Shown piece by piece: positions 16,741 to 25,677 of a DNA stretch of 64,000 nt; positions within the stretch are counted from its first letter, which is position 1; every line of letters begins with the position of its first letter. The stretch covers positions 183,522 through 247,521 of the forward strand of contig DGQA01000005.1 in NCBI GenBank assembly GCA_002390705.1, read 5' to 3'. The DNA is from Actinobacteria bacterium UBA4426. GTDB taxonomy: Bacteria > Actinomycetota > Actinomycetes > S36-B12. A program made the position numbers and the translations under genes. The notes below the pieces were generated by a model. It saw only the letters and a program-made list of their open reading frames with translations, did not search any database and was not told the origin of the DNA.

Positions 16741-17807
16741 TGCAGTAAAACTAATTCAGCGCAGAAACCTGGGCCCATAGCAGTCAGCATTCCGGGGGTT
16801 TCTGGTTCGGGGACCAACCCACCCGAGCCATAAAGAGTGTCGCACAAAACATGCAGAACCGAAGCAGAGGACAGGTTTCCGATCGCTGCAAGTGAGCGCC
16901 AAGTAACGTCGAGCTGACCGTCGTGCAGGTCAAGCGCCGACTCCATTGCTTCCAGCACTCGAGGTCCACCCGGGTGACACACCCAATGCTTGATATCGGC
17001 GATCTTCAGGTCGTGGTCACCGAGAAAGTCGCTGACGTCGTCTCCGAGGTATTGATTAATAATGTCGGCTACACCGGCCGAAAGCACAATGCGAAAACCA
17101 CTCCCGCCAATGTCCCAGCCCATGGTTCGCTCCGTGTCGGGGTACAACCGACTGCGAGAAGCCACAACTCTGGGTCCGGTAATCCCCATGCGGGCCGCCC
17201 GGTGTGCCCCAACCATGACAACGGCTGCGGAACCGTCACCGAACAAGCCACTTGCCACGATATTGGACATTGACACGTCATCGCGTTGCACAGTCAGTGA
17301 ACACAACTCAACTGACAATAAAACTGCTACGTCATCAGGATGACCCATGAGGTAGTCGTGCAGCCGTGCAATGCCAGCAGCGCCTGCCACGCAGCCAAGA
17401 CCAAATATCGGGACCCGCTTTACATCTTCACGCAGCCCGAGTCTTGGAATAAGTCTTGCTTCAAGGGATGGCGCAGCAATGCCCGTAACCGATGTGGACA
17501 TGATCATGTCCACGTCAGTTGCCTCCAAGTTCGCGACGGCCAGTGCTCCTGCAATAGCGGAAGCACCCAGATCAAGTCCAACCCGGATGAACTGGTCGTT
17601 AGCTGCACCGAAGCCTGCGAGGGTGGCGTAATCCTTTAATGGGATCGCTAGGTTTCGATTCTTGACCCCGGTAGCGATATGAATACGTTCGACGATTTGT
17701 TGATGTGCCCCTTCGGGAGACACCACGGCGGTGAACGCCTCGATGATCTCTTCCTGCGAATACCCGTAGGGTCCGACCACGGCGTGGGCACCGGCAATAA
17801 AGCTCAT
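16734..17807 (-). CDS. Type III polyketide synthase (chalcone/stilbene synthase family)
   Basis: A 357-residue homodimer-type enzyme. The catalytic triad is visible: Cys139 in IFGLGCVAGAAGIAR, His278 in HWVCHPGG and Asn311 in AIGNLSSASVL. The C-terminal loop MGPGFCAELVLLQW is standard. The family condenses a CoA-linked starter with malonyl-CoA and cyclises the chain to resorcinols, pyrones or naphthalenes. The frame extends to 17900, but ATG 17807 (MSFIAGAHAVVGPYGYSQEE) begins the conserved domain. It is first in an operon with the SrsB-like methyltransferase and SrsC-like flavoprotein. An alkylresorcinol or alkylquinone is the most likely product class. Confidence 0.85.
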   Translation of the reverse strand: MSFIAGAHAVVGPYGYSQEEIIEAFTAVVSPEGAHQQIVERIHIATGVKNRNLAIPLKDYATLAGFGAANDQFIRVGLDLGASAIAGALAVANLEATDVDMIMSTSVTGIAAPSLEARLIPRLGLREDVKRVPIFGLGCVAGAAGIARLHDYLMGHPDDVAVLLSVELCSLTVQRDDVSMSNIVASGLFGDGSAAVVMVGAHRAARMGITGPRVVASRSRLYPDTERTMGWDIGGSGFRIVLSAGVADIINQYLGDDVSDFLGDHDLKIADIKHWVCHPGGPRVLEAMESALDLHDGQLDVTWRSLAAIGNLSSASVLHVLCDTLYGSGGLVPEPETPGMLTAMGPGFCAELVLLQW

Positions 17808-18300
17808 ACGATCATGGTATGTGCCAATCGCCCATTGCGAAAGCCGCGCACAGTGCGGCGACACACCCTCATCAACAGGGTGGTGGTGCATAAGGGTCAA
17901 CGTCGCCCTTACTTCTGCAATTTAGTCAATTTTGCCTCGGCCATGGCGTGGGATCTGATCACTCATCACCCGCGTTCGTCGGCACTCGAACACTCGCTGC
18001 TGGGAACACGAGAGCAGGCGGTCGTTAGGCCCGGGTCGTGGTGCCCCTGGTGCAATCTCGACACTTCGACGTACCGCTCTTTCAAGTTTTTCTGGCACGA
18101 ATCAAGATCGTGTTTTTACAATAGGGACAAGCGGCGTGATCACTCAACAGATCCTAAAAAATGTAACTCAGACGCAGGGCAGTTGCAGGGAGAACCTTTA
18201 AAGCGTGCCTCAGATTTGCCACGAAACGACGGAATACTCACGGTCATTTTTATGCTGATGAAACGCGCTGACCAACCCCGACGTATAGACTCACAAACAG
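17808..18300. other. Divergent intergenic region between PKS and MFS genes
   Basis: No supported gene. Long open frames here are antisense or unrelated to known proteins. The region must hold the PKS operon promoter (minus) and the MFS promoter (plus). I see no clear operator. Confidence 0.35.
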
Positions 18301-19482
18301 ATGCAACTTCGAATTTTCACCCCGCCATGGCCACTTCTTTTGGGAGCCTCATCTTTGCTTTTTTTGATGATGGTGGCGAGTTATGCCCCTACGCCACTGT
18401 ACCCGCTATACCAAGAACAATGGGGTTTGAGTGATAGTCAGATCGGGTTGGCGTTTTCGGTTTACGCTGCAAGTGTTGTCATGGCGTTGCTATTTCTTGG
18501 CGGAATGTCCGACCGGTATGGACGGCGCAATACTTTGCTGATTGCAACGTTGACACTGGGTGCGGCGTTGATAATCCTTGCATGTGCGACGACTTTTCCA
18601 TTACTGTTACTAGGCAGGTTCGTTCAGGGAGTCAGCGCTGCCTTAGCCACCGGAGCTGCAGCCGCAACGCTCATGGAGTCGCATCCGGGTGGTTTGGCGC
18701 GTGGCGCGTTAGTCAATACGTTTTCGGTTGCGATAGGCGCGGCGGTAGGACCCGTCATGGCAGGCTCTTTCGCTGCCGGCAGCTCATATCCGTTGGTGGT
18801 TCCCTATCTCATTATTGGAGCATTTATCCCGGTACCGTTACTGCTCCTGATTCGTGCCACAGACTCCGCGCCCAAGCAGCGAGCCGCCCGTCTTTTGCAA
18901 GCGATTCGAGTACCACGCCACATTTGGGCTGCGTTCTCAGTTGCCTCTGCCGCACTTATTGGAACAAACTTGTGCATAGCGATTTACGGATCTTTCGGGT
19001 CAAATATCGCCGCATCGGTTGGATGGACCACGGAAGTGTTGAGTGGATTACTCGTCTCACTAGTGCTTGTCATGTTTGCCGTTGTTCAGCCGTTTAGCCG
19101 AAATGTTCCACCCAAAATTTCAATGTTTGCAGGAATCGTGCTGAGCGTTATCGGATGGGCAATGACCAGTGTGGCTGCCATGACGGCCATCTCACCGCTC
19201 ATGCTGGTGGGCGCCATAACAACAGGCGGGGGCGCAGGGTTGTGCCTCATGGGCGCAGCGGCATTGGTTGGGATGATTTCCCCCCTTGGGCGCAGCGCTG
19301 AAATCTATTCTGCATTCCTGCTAATCGCATACATCACAATTGTGGTGGCCGCACTCATCGCCGGGCCACTCATTGGCTTGATATCCATAAGCGCTGTGCT
19401 GATCTTTGCCAGTGTGGTCTGTGTGTTGCTCACAATTTACGTGGTCTACGGCTCTCGCAGATGGCTAATGCTGGCCCACTAG
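18301..19482 (+). CDS. MFS transporter
   Basis: A 393-residue transporter with about twelve membrane segments in two halves. The conserved loop between helices 2 and 3 is GMSDRYGRRNTLLIATLTLG, near residues 64-83. Helix 5 carries the ALVNTFSVAIGAAVGPVMAG stretch resembling drug/proton antiporters. Its substrate is unknown. It stands alone on the plus strand between the PKS cluster and the catabolic region, so it could export the PKS product or import a growth substrate. Confidence 0.8.
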   Translation: MQLRIFTPPWPLLLGASSLLFLMMVASYAPTPLYPLYQEQWGLSDSQIGLAFSVYAASVVMALLFLGGMSDRYGRRNTLLIATLTLGAALIILACATTFPLLLLGRFVQGVSAALATGAAAATLMESHPGGLARGALVNTFSVAIGAAVGPVMAGSFAAGSSYPLVVPYLIIGAFIPVPLLLLIRATDSAPKQRAARLLQAIRVPRHIWAAFSVASAALIGTNLCIAIYGSFGSNIAASVGWTTEVLSGLLVSLVLVMFAVVQPFSRNVPPKISMFAGIVLSVIGWAMTSVAAMTAISPLMLVGAITTGGGAGLCLMGAAALVGMISPLGRSAEIYSAFLLIAYITIVVAALIAGPLIGLISISAVLIFASVVCVLLTIYVVYGSRRWLMLAH

Positions 19483-19821
19483 GCGCGTATCTTTGATGTC
19501 CGCGTGGGACACCTGCGAACCCGTCAGTTTTGTGCAGGCCACATTCGTGCTTTTTGAATTCGCTTTTTTAGGCTGATTTTCACGCATTTAGTTTTTACTT
19601 GATTACGCAACTATTGAAAGTTTTCGCCGGGGGCAGCATCGCTTGAGCGAATCAGCGGTGTGTGGAGCCGCCCAATATGGGGGCATGTGTGGCATTTTAC
19701 TGGATTGATGTGTATTATTATCAAGGATAGAAACACGGTGGTCGGGCAATAACTGTGTGCAGTTGTGACCCATACTGGCCTAAGCGTCGGAAGCAACCGA
19801 ACAAATGCGAAAGGTTAACTA
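19483..19821. other. Intergenic region upstream of the CitE-like/MaoC operon
   Basis: No supported coding sequence. The stretch is AT-rich towards its right half and contains TTATCAAG at 19718-19725, about 97 bases before the start of the lyase gene. The same octamer occurs upstream of two other catabolic genes. AAAGG precedes the ATG at 19822. Confidence 0.4.
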
Positions 19822-20706
19822 ATGGTCCCGTATAGATCACTTTTGTTTGTGCCTGGACACAAACCTGCTTGGATTGACAAGGCCGCTGCAGTCCACCCAG
19901 ATGCAATCGTCCTTGACCTGGAAGACTCCGTGCCAGAAGACCTCAAAGTGCGAGCCCGGGAGACTGTCGCCGAATCAATCAGCCGAGCCTCAGCTGAGCA
20001 CCCTGATATCGAATTTCTAGTTCGAGTAAACGGTCTTTCTACGGGAAATACCGGTGCCGATCTAGAAACTTGCCTCATTCCAGGATTAAAGGGTCTCTTT
20101 GTCCCAAAGATTGAAACCGCAATGGACCTAGCCAAAGTGGATGCCCTCGTTGACCACTTTGAGCGACGCAATGAAGTGGCAGGAATTGAATATGTCGTTC
20201 CCATTGAAACCGTACCTGCTATTTGGAATGTCCGCGAAATCGCGCACGGCTCATCTCGAGTTGGAGCCGTCATTGGGCCTACGGCTGAGCACGCTGATAT
20301 TGCTCGCGAAGTAGGTTTCGAGTGGACGCCTGGTGGCCTGGAAACGCTGTACCTACGAAGTCGAGTATTGCTGGCGATCAGGGAGGCGGGCGTACATGCC
20401 CTCACGGGCCTTTGGGAAAAAGTTGACGACCTTGTTGGCCTTGACGAATTCGCCCGATCTGGGAGGTCATTGGGGTATCGAGGCATGGTGGTCATTCACC
20501 CGTCCCATGTTCCCGTGGTGAACACGGCTTTTACCCCCTCAGACACCGAAGTGGGCTTTTACCAAGGACAAGTATCCGCATATGAAAAAGCAGTGGCGGC
20601 TGGTGACGGTGCACTGCGTTACCAGGGGCTTCATATTGACAAGGCGCACTACGACAAGGCTGTTCAATGGCTTGAGCGCGCCCACCAATTACGAAACAGG
20701 AAGTAG
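19822..20706 (+). CDS. HpcH/HpaI aldolase / CitE-like CoA-ester lyase
   Basis: A 294-residue TIM-barrel lyase. It starts RSLLFVPGHKPAWIDKA, then DAIVLDLEDSVPEDLK (metal-site Asp/Glu), LVRVNGLSTGNTGADLE (conserved Arg) and GLFVPKIETA, with IEYVVPIET in the middle (metal Glu) and GYRGMVVIHPSHVPVVN towards the end. This is the citrate lyase beta / malyl-CoA / beta-methylmalyl-CoA lyase family, which splits or forms C-C bonds next to a CoA thioester. It is followed after six bases by a MaoC-type hydratase. That pairing suggests hydration of an unsaturated acyl-CoA, then cleavage to acetyl- or propionyl-CoA and a keto acid. Confidence 0.83.
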   Translation: MVPYRSLLFVPGHKPAWIDKAAAVHPDAIVLDLEDSVPEDLKVRARETVAESISRASAEHPDIEFLVRVNGLSTGNTGADLETCLIPGLKGLFVPKIETAMDLAKVDALVDHFERRNEVAGIEYVVPIETVPAIWNVREIAHGSSRVGAVIGPTAEHADIAREVGFEWTPGGLETLYLRSRVLLAIREAGVHALTGLWEKVDDLVGLDEFARSGRSLGYRGMVVIHPSHVPVVNTAFTPSDTEVGFYQGQVSAYEKAVAAGDGALRYQGLHIDKAHYDKAVQWLERAHQLRNRK

Positions 20707-20712
20707 GTAAAA

Positions 20713-21186
20713 ATGAGGGGCTTGTATTTTGAGGAATTTGAGGAAGGCAAAATATATAAGCATGCGTTAACTCGCACGGTCACAGAAATGGACAATGTGA
20801 TGTTCACCTCGCTTACTATGAATGTTCAGCCTCTACATTTAGATGAAGAGTTTTCCAAGACAACAATTCACGGCCGCCGGGTAGTGAATAGCCTTTTCAC
20901 CGTGGCACTCATTGGCGCCTTTCATGTTCCTGAATTGACCATGGGAACAACTCTGGGAAATTTAGGTTACGACAAGATCGAATTCCCACACCCCGTGTTT
21001 CACGGCGATACGCTACGCGGAGAGACCACTATTTTAAAAAAAAGAGCCTCGTCCAGTAGAGATGACTCCGGCATAGTGTGGTTTGAGCACCGTGGCTACA
21101 ACCAAGATCAAGTTCTCATTTGTCGCTGCGAGAGAGTCGGGTTGATGCTCGTGAAGCCAAAAGATGGGCCAGCATTCGGAGAATAA
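20713..21186 (+). CDS. MaoC-family hydratase (mesaconyl-CoA-hydratase-like)
   Basis: A 157-residue hot-dog-fold protein. It has FEEFEEGKIYKHALTRTVTE near the start and the active-site stretch MNVQPLHLDEEF near residues 37-48, followed by GRRVVNSLFTVALI. In many R-specific hydratases this stretch reads D-x-N-P-x-H; here Asn takes the Asp position, as seen in the group linked to mesaconyl-type hydratases. It hydrates a CoA-bound double bond in the cytosol. AGGTAAAA gives the ribosome site. It is co-transcribed with the CitE-like lyase and converges on the thiolase gene. Confidence 0.78.
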   Translation: MRGLYFEEFEEGKIYKHALTRTVTEMDNVMFTSLTMNVQPLHLDEEFSKTTIHGRRVVNSLFTVALIGAFHVPELTMGTTLGNLGYDKIEFPHPVFHGDTLRGETTILKKRASSSRDDSGIVWFEHRGYNQDQVLICRCERVGLMLVKPKDGPAFGE

Positions 21187-21205
21187 GAACTCACCTAGTC
21201 CACAT

Positions 21206-22405
21206 TTACACGCGTTCGAACACCGCGGCCAAAGCCTGCCCTCCACCAATGCACATGGTGACAAGGCCTCGTTCCAGATCTCGACTTTGAAGGTCATGCA
21301 GCATTTTGATCGTTAAAATCGTTCCCGTTGCTCCCACCGGATGACCTAAGGCAATAGCTCCACCATTGGGATTAGTGCGCTCTGGGTCCAACCCAGAATC
21401 ACGAACAACAGCAATGACTTGAGCGGCAAAGGCTTCATTTAATTCAACAACATCTAAATCCTTAACCGACATACCTAACCGATCCAGCAATATTCTGATG
21501 GCGCCTACCGGGGCATAACCCATCATTGCAGGGTCGCAACCGTGACTCGCCCAGCCAACCAAACGGCCCAGTGGAATCATCCCACGTTCTCGTGCATCAA
21601 CTTCACGCATTAACACCGTGGCCGCTCCTGCATCATTGATGCCGGAAGAGTTACCCGCGGTAACTGTGCCTTCTGCAGAAAATGAAGGACGCAGTCGAGA
21701 AAGACCCTCAAAAGTAGTATTTGGGCGAGGATGCTCGTCGGCACCAACGCTTTCGGCCTGACCCTTCGCTTTTTCCACTTCCACCGAGATAATTTCAGAT
21801 GTGAATGCGCCGCGTGAGATGGCGTCTGCTGCTCGCTGTTGACTTCGTGCAGCCCACTGATCCTGTTCGGCACGATTTACGTTATATGCCCGGGCAACAT
21901 TTTCAGCTGTATGTCCCATGAGGTAGTCGCCCCACGGATCTGTCACTAACGAAAGTGTCCCATCAACCAACACTCGATTCCCTAATTTAGCCCCTGATCT
22001 CGCCTGTGGTTCGAGAAAAGGCTGCCCGCTCATATTCTCATTTCCACCGGCAACCACTACGTTTGACTGTCCGAGCTGGAGTTGCATCGCACCTGACAAG
22101 ATCGCTTGAAGGCCACTTCCGCACAGGCGATTTACGTTGTACGCTGCGGCTGACAGTGGTATTCCAGCATCGATAAGCACCCGGCGTGCGTTGTACGCCT
22201 CGGGGCCGACTTGCCCAATACAACCCATGATCACTTCATCAACGTCCTCGGGGTCGACTCCCGCTCTCCAAATTGCCGCCTGCACAGCAAGGCTTCCTAG
22301 GCGGTAGGTGGGTGTCGAAGATAAACCACCCATATACCCACCGATTGGCGTCCGGGCGCCCGAGACCACGACAATTGAATCTGACAAGACGTCCCGATTG
22401 TTCAT
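21206..22405 (-). CDS. Thiolase family protein (acetyl-CoA acetyltransferase)
   Basis: A 399-residue thiolase. The nucleophilic Cys is in VNRLCGSGLQAILSG near residue 89, the catalytic His in GGAIALGHPVGATG, and the second Cys in VTMCIGGGQALAAVF at the end. Thiolases cleave 3-ketoacyl-CoA with CoA, or run the reverse condensation. ATG 22405 (MNNRDVLSDSIVVVSG) starts the conserved domain; the frame is open to 22438. It is last in a minus-strand run with an amidohydrolase and two acyl-CoA dehydrogenases, which fits the final step of a beta-oxidation-like route. Confidence 0.85.
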   Translation of the reverse strand: MNNRDVLSDSIVVVSGARTPIGGYMGGLSSTPTYRLGSLAVQAAIWRAGVDPEDVDEVIMGCIGQVGPEAYNARRVLIDAGIPLSAAAYNVNRLCGSGLQAILSGAMQLQLGQSNVVVAGGNENMSGQPFLEPQARSGAKLGNRVLVDGTLSLVTDPWGDYLMGHTAENVARAYNVNRAEQDQWAARSQQRAADAISRGAFTSEIISVEVEKAKGQAESVGADEHPRPNTTFEGLSRLRPSFSAEGTVTAGNSSGINDAGAATVLMREVDARERGMIPLGRLVGWASHGCDPAMMGYAPVGAIRILLDRLGMSVKDLDVVELNEAFAAQVIAVVRDSGLDPERTNPNGGAIALGHPVGATGTILTIKMLHDLQSRDLERGLVTMCIGGGQALAAVFERV

Positions 22406-22448
22406 CTGTGTGCTTTCCCTGGCCACTGTGTGTCGCAAGTTTCTCGAG

Positions 22449-23240
22449 TCACTTCTCGAGCCCTAGTATTCGGGCAAGATTTCCGCCAAGTATTTTCTTT
22501 TCGTCATCTTTGGGCAGTCCTAGCGCCCGAATTCCGGCGATTTCTGCGCCCGGGTCTGCCATGGGCCAGTCTGAACCAAAAACCACTTGGTCCGCGCCGT
22601 GGCGCTTTATGATGCCGCGGATCCGGTCAGGATCCAGAATAGCCATTGTCGGTGGCCACGATGTCTCAAGAATTACACGTGAACCGACAACGATCTTTTC
22701 AGCCAGCTCTAGTTGGTGATAGGCCCCGTAATGACACGCCATCAGAGTGAGATTGGGTACCGACTGGGCGAGTGCAAGCACTTTTTCAGGACTACCCCTG
22801 TCTGTGGCAGCCGCATCGCTACCTTCCCCTGCATGAGTTATTACGACAATGCCATCTTGAGCTATCGCGTGACAGATTTCAATCACACGCGGATCGGCTA
22901 GGTCCAGGTTCTGAAAGTTTGGGTGCAATTTCACGCCGACGATTTCATTCTCTCGAAGTGAACGTATGTTATCCGCCACTGTTCGATCTGGATGTATTGT
23001 TCCAAACGGCACCAGCCTGGAGCGATCAAGGCTCCCAATGAACTCGTTCGTCTTCTCGAGATTCTTGGCTGCTGTGGCTACCCCGAGGCAACACCCATAG
23101 TCGATTCCGGCTTCGTCCATCTTTGCCAGGAGAGAACCAACTGTTCCATCTCCCATAGGTTCAAGGCCGGCTATCTTTGCGCTCAGGACTTTCGGTGCGA
23201 TTTCGTCAGGCCACACATGGCAGTGGCTGTCAATTATCAA
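22449..23240 (-). CDS. Amidohydrolase family protein (ACMSD/TIM-barrel type)
   Basis: A 263-residue metal-dependent TIM-barrel protein. Metal ligands are visible as MIIDSHCHVW (residues 1-10, H-x-H), a middle His in VVITHAGEGSDAA, and the Asp in QVVFGSDWPMADPG near the end. Amidohydrolase_2 proteins include decarboxylases and C-C or C-N hydrolases acting on ring-derived acids. ATG 23240 overlaps the stop of the upstream acyl-CoA dehydrogenase by four bases, so the genes are translationally coupled. A hydrolase inside an acyl-CoA operon may process a ring-cleavage or lactone intermediate. Confidence 0.78.
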   Translation of the reverse strand: MIIDSHCHVWPDEIAPKVLSAKIAGLEPMGDGTVGSLLAKMDEAGIDYGCCLGVATAAKNLEKTNEFIGSLDRSRLVPFGTIHPDRTVADNIRSLRENEIVGVKLHPNFQNLDLADPRVIEICHAIAQDGIVVITHAGEGSDAAATDRGSPEKVLALAQSVPNLTLMACHYGAYHQLELAEKIVVGSRVILETSWPPTMAILDPDRIRGIIKRHGADQVVFGSDWPMADPGAEIAGIRALGLPKDDEKKILGGNLARILGLEK

Positions 23241-24391
23241 CCGGTTACTCGCTTGACGAGTTGTTTCGCCAAGGAATCGTAAATAACTTCTGTTGCACCT
23301 TCATATATGCGCAGCGGTCTGGCTTCCCGATACAAACGCTCTATTTTTGATCCGCGAACAATGCCAAAACGACCCATTATTTGAACGGCGCGGTCGACGA
23401 CCCGGCCGGACATCTCTGTTGCTCCGGCTTTTGCCAAAGAGGAAAGGTAAAGGTTGGCGCGCGCATCTCTCGCCGAGGCGGCGGCGGCTCGGTACGTTAA
23501 CGCTCGAGCCATTTCAATCTCAGCCCACGAGTTAGCCAACTGTGCAGGAATTCCACCCAGTCGTGCCAGAGGAACGCCAAATTGTTCACGACCGGCAGCA
23601 TGCTTGGTTGCTTCATCTAATGCCGCTTGCGCGATACCAATGGCGGCTCCAGCTACCGAAACGCGAAATGTAGACAATGTCGCAAGAACAAGGTTAAAAC
23701 CCTTGCCGGGCTCCCCAATCCGATGACTGCTGGGGACCATTACATCTTTCATGATTACGTCTCCCAGAACGTGAGGCGCAATGATTTGGTGTGGGTGGCT
23801 GACTGAAAGCCCTGGGGTACTCGCTGGAATCAGGACTAACGAATAGGCGATCTCACCACCCACAGTCTCCTTTCCCAACATCGTGTAAAAGTCTGCATCA
23901 CCCGCATTCGTTATAAAAGACTTGTGCCCATTGATGCGAAGGAGATCTCCTTCGACCTCAATTGTGGTCGTGATAGCTCGCAGATCAGAGCCCACATCAG
24001 GTTCGGTGAGGCCCAAAGCTGCGATGGATTCCAGTCGCCCAACTGCCGGCAACCATGCTTCTTGCAATGCGGGGCTACCGGCTTGAGCTAGCGCATAAGA
24101 GCCGATCCCTTGCATACAAAACATCGAGTCCACGTGCGCTGATTCGTAGGCCAACTGCTCTCTGACAACAGTGACTGCAAGAGAGTCAACTTCTTCGAAC
24201 CTTCCCCCAAATTTTTTTGGGACAGTCAGGCTGCACAGCCCACTTTCTGCCAAGATCTGCCGGACATTGGGATCAAAATGATCGGCTTCGTCTGCGTGAT
24301 GCGCATACGGCGCGACCTGTTGAGCAACCTTTTTCGCCTCCTCAATAATTGCCAAGTAACTTTCGGGGAGTTCAAAGAGTTGTTCAGTCAC
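23237..24391 (-). CDS. Acyl-CoA dehydrogenase (with canonical C-terminal Glu motif)
   Basis: A 384-residue flavoprotein starting at GTG with AGGAG upstream. It has IAALGLTEPDVGSDL near the middle (FAD/substrate loop), INGHKSFITNAGDADFY and the C-terminal LRIYEGATEVIYDSL. The Glu in IYEGATEV is at the position of the catalytic base of medium/short-chain acyl-CoA dehydrogenases, so alpha-beta dehydrogenation is expected. It follows a second dehydrogenase gene by 18 bases and overlaps the amidohydrolase start by four. Chain length and branching preference cannot be told. Confidence 0.85.
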   Translation of the reverse strand: MTEQLFELPESYLAIIEEAKKVAQQVAPYAHHADEADHFDPNVRQILAESGLCSLTVPKKFGGRFEEVDSLAVTVVREQLAYESAHVDSMFCMQGIGSYALAQAGSPALQEAWLPAVGRLESIAALGLTEPDVGSDLRAITTTIEVEGDLLRINGHKSFITNAGDADFYTMLGKETVGGEIAYSLVLIPASTPGLSVSHPHQIIAPHVLGDVIMKDVMVPSSHRIGEPGKGFNLVLATLSTFRVSVAGAAIGIAQAALDEATKHAAGREQFGVPLARLGGIPAQLANSWAEIEMARALTYRAAAASARDARANLYLSSLAKAGATEMSGRVVDRAVQIMGRFGIVRGSKIERLYREARPLRIYEGATEVIYDSLAKQLVKRVTG

Positions 24392-24409
24392 CGCGAGACT
24401 CCTGTATCA

Positions 24410-25579
24410 CTATGAGGATCGTTGATTAATTGTTTTGCCGTAAATTTCGGATGCGATGCGGATTCGTTGCATTGCAGGTGTGCCGCCGGCAATGGCCCAC
24501 CCGTGCGAATCGCGATGTAGTCTTTCAATCCCGTATTCTTCCGTATAGCCATTGCCACCATGAAGTTGCATCGCCATGTCCGTGACCCTCTTTGCCATCT
24601 CGTTGGAATAGACCTTGGCTAAAGAAACTTCATAGGTATCAGGTAATCCATTTCCCGCGGTCAGTGCAGCTCTCTTGATCAAAAGTCTCGCTGCTTCGAC
24701 ATCTATTGCCATGTCGGCCACGCTTTGTTGAACATTTTGGAACTCGTAAATTGGTCGACCAAACTGTTCCCGCTCCTGCGTGTAGGCAATTGTTTTTTCC
24801 AAAGCAGCCTGTCCTAGGGCCAGACTCATTGTTGCATTTCCCATTCGTTCAATTGAGAATACGCCAAATAATTTCTTGAACCCGCCTGCCGAGATCACGA
24901 GGTTTTCTTTTGGCACCCGCGCATCTTCGAAGATGAGATCCGCCGAAGCGATGCCACGGAAACCCATCAGCTTTTCCGGGGCCCCGAAACTCAGTCCCGG
25001 GGTGTCCGCCGAGACAAGAATGGCGCCAATCGCTTTGGAACCCGGTGAATCGTTTAACCGACAATAAAGAAGATAGTTTCCCGCATGGCCACCCCCGGAG
25101 ATCCAGCGTTTCGTGCCATTAATTACGTATTCATCCCCGTCAAGTCGAGCGGAAGTGCGCATGTCGGTCGCTCCGGAACCCGCGTCTGGCTCTGAGATGC
25201 CAATTCCCACACTTGTCTGACCTGACACAACTTTAGGTATAATCGCTTCACACTGGGCGGGCGTGCCGTAAAACTGGAGGACCCGCACCGGTCCAACGTT
25301 TGCCTCAAAGACCTCAAAAGCCGCTGGGCGGCACACTTTAGCCAATTCTTCAATGACAATCAGCGCATCCATCAGTGGGGCATCAGAACCCCCATACTCC
25401 TCGGGCAGGCAGATACCCAGAAAACCCAGTTCAGCCAGTCGCTTTATCTCCGCATCCGGAAATAAGGTTCTTGTGGCATCCCACTCGTCGGCTAGTGGGG
25501 CATACACATCGTTGGCCACTTCCCGGGCAACAGCTCGAAGCGCCGTTTGCTCAGGAGTTAGTGATGCACTTTCACTCAC
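24410..25579 (-). CDS. Acyl-CoA dehydrogenase (atypical C-terminal motif)
   Basis: A 389-residue flavoprotein behind AAGGAG and a GTG start. It has VGIGISEPDAGSGATDMRTS, VINGTKRWISGGGHAGNYLL and LHGGNGYTEEYGIERLHRDS. At the C-terminal catalytic position it reads AIAGGTPAMQRIRIAS, with no Glu where MCAD-type enzymes have IYEGT. Either the base is supplied from another helix, as in isovaleryl-type enzymes, or it is one half of a hetero-oligomer. It lies just upstream of the canonical dehydrogenase, and paired genes of this type form heterotetramers in steroid catabolism. Confidence 0.82.
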   Translation of the reverse strand: MSESASLTPEQTALRAVAREVANDVYAPLADEWDATRTLFPDAEIKRLAELGFLGICLPEEYGGSDAPLMDALIVIEELAKVCRPAAFEVFEANVGPVRVLQFYGTPAQCEAIIPKVVSGQTSVGIGISEPDAGSGATDMRTSARLDGDEYVINGTKRWISGGGHAGNYLLYCRLNDSPGSKAIGAILVSADTPGLSFGAPEKLMGFRGIASADLIFEDARVPKENLVISAGGFKKLFGVFSIERMGNATMSLALGQAALEKTIAYTQEREQFGRPIYEFQNVQQSVADMAIDVEAARLLIKRAALTAGNGLPDTYEVSLAKVYSNEMAKRVTDMAMQLHGGNGYTEEYGIERLHRDSHGWAIAGGTPAMQRIRIASEIYGKTINQRSS

Positions 25580-25600
25580 GTTATCTCCTTAATAAATAAT

Positions 25601-25615
25601 CTATGATCACCATAG
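25601..25615. promoter_or_regulatory. Inverted repeat CTATG-N5-CATAG in a divergent promoter region
   Basis: It lies between the divergent acyl-CoA dehydrogenase (start 25579) and SDR (start 25678) genes. It is preceded by AAT, so it shares the decamer AATCTATGAT with the larger inverted repeat at 34387-34413. TTATCAAG follows at 25623-25630. It is a candidate operator for the catabolic genes; the binding protein is unknown. Confidence 0.4.
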
Positions 25616-25677
25616 CAAGGAATTATCAAGGCTGCCACTAGGGTTAGGTTATTGATCGAAATACTTTGAGGAGCGAC

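Noticed and set aside
17679..18434. Long plus-strand open frame of 251 codons over the PKS start region
   Set aside because: It is largely antisense to the PKS 5' end and shows no protein-family features; the PKS on the minus strand has a full catalytic triad.
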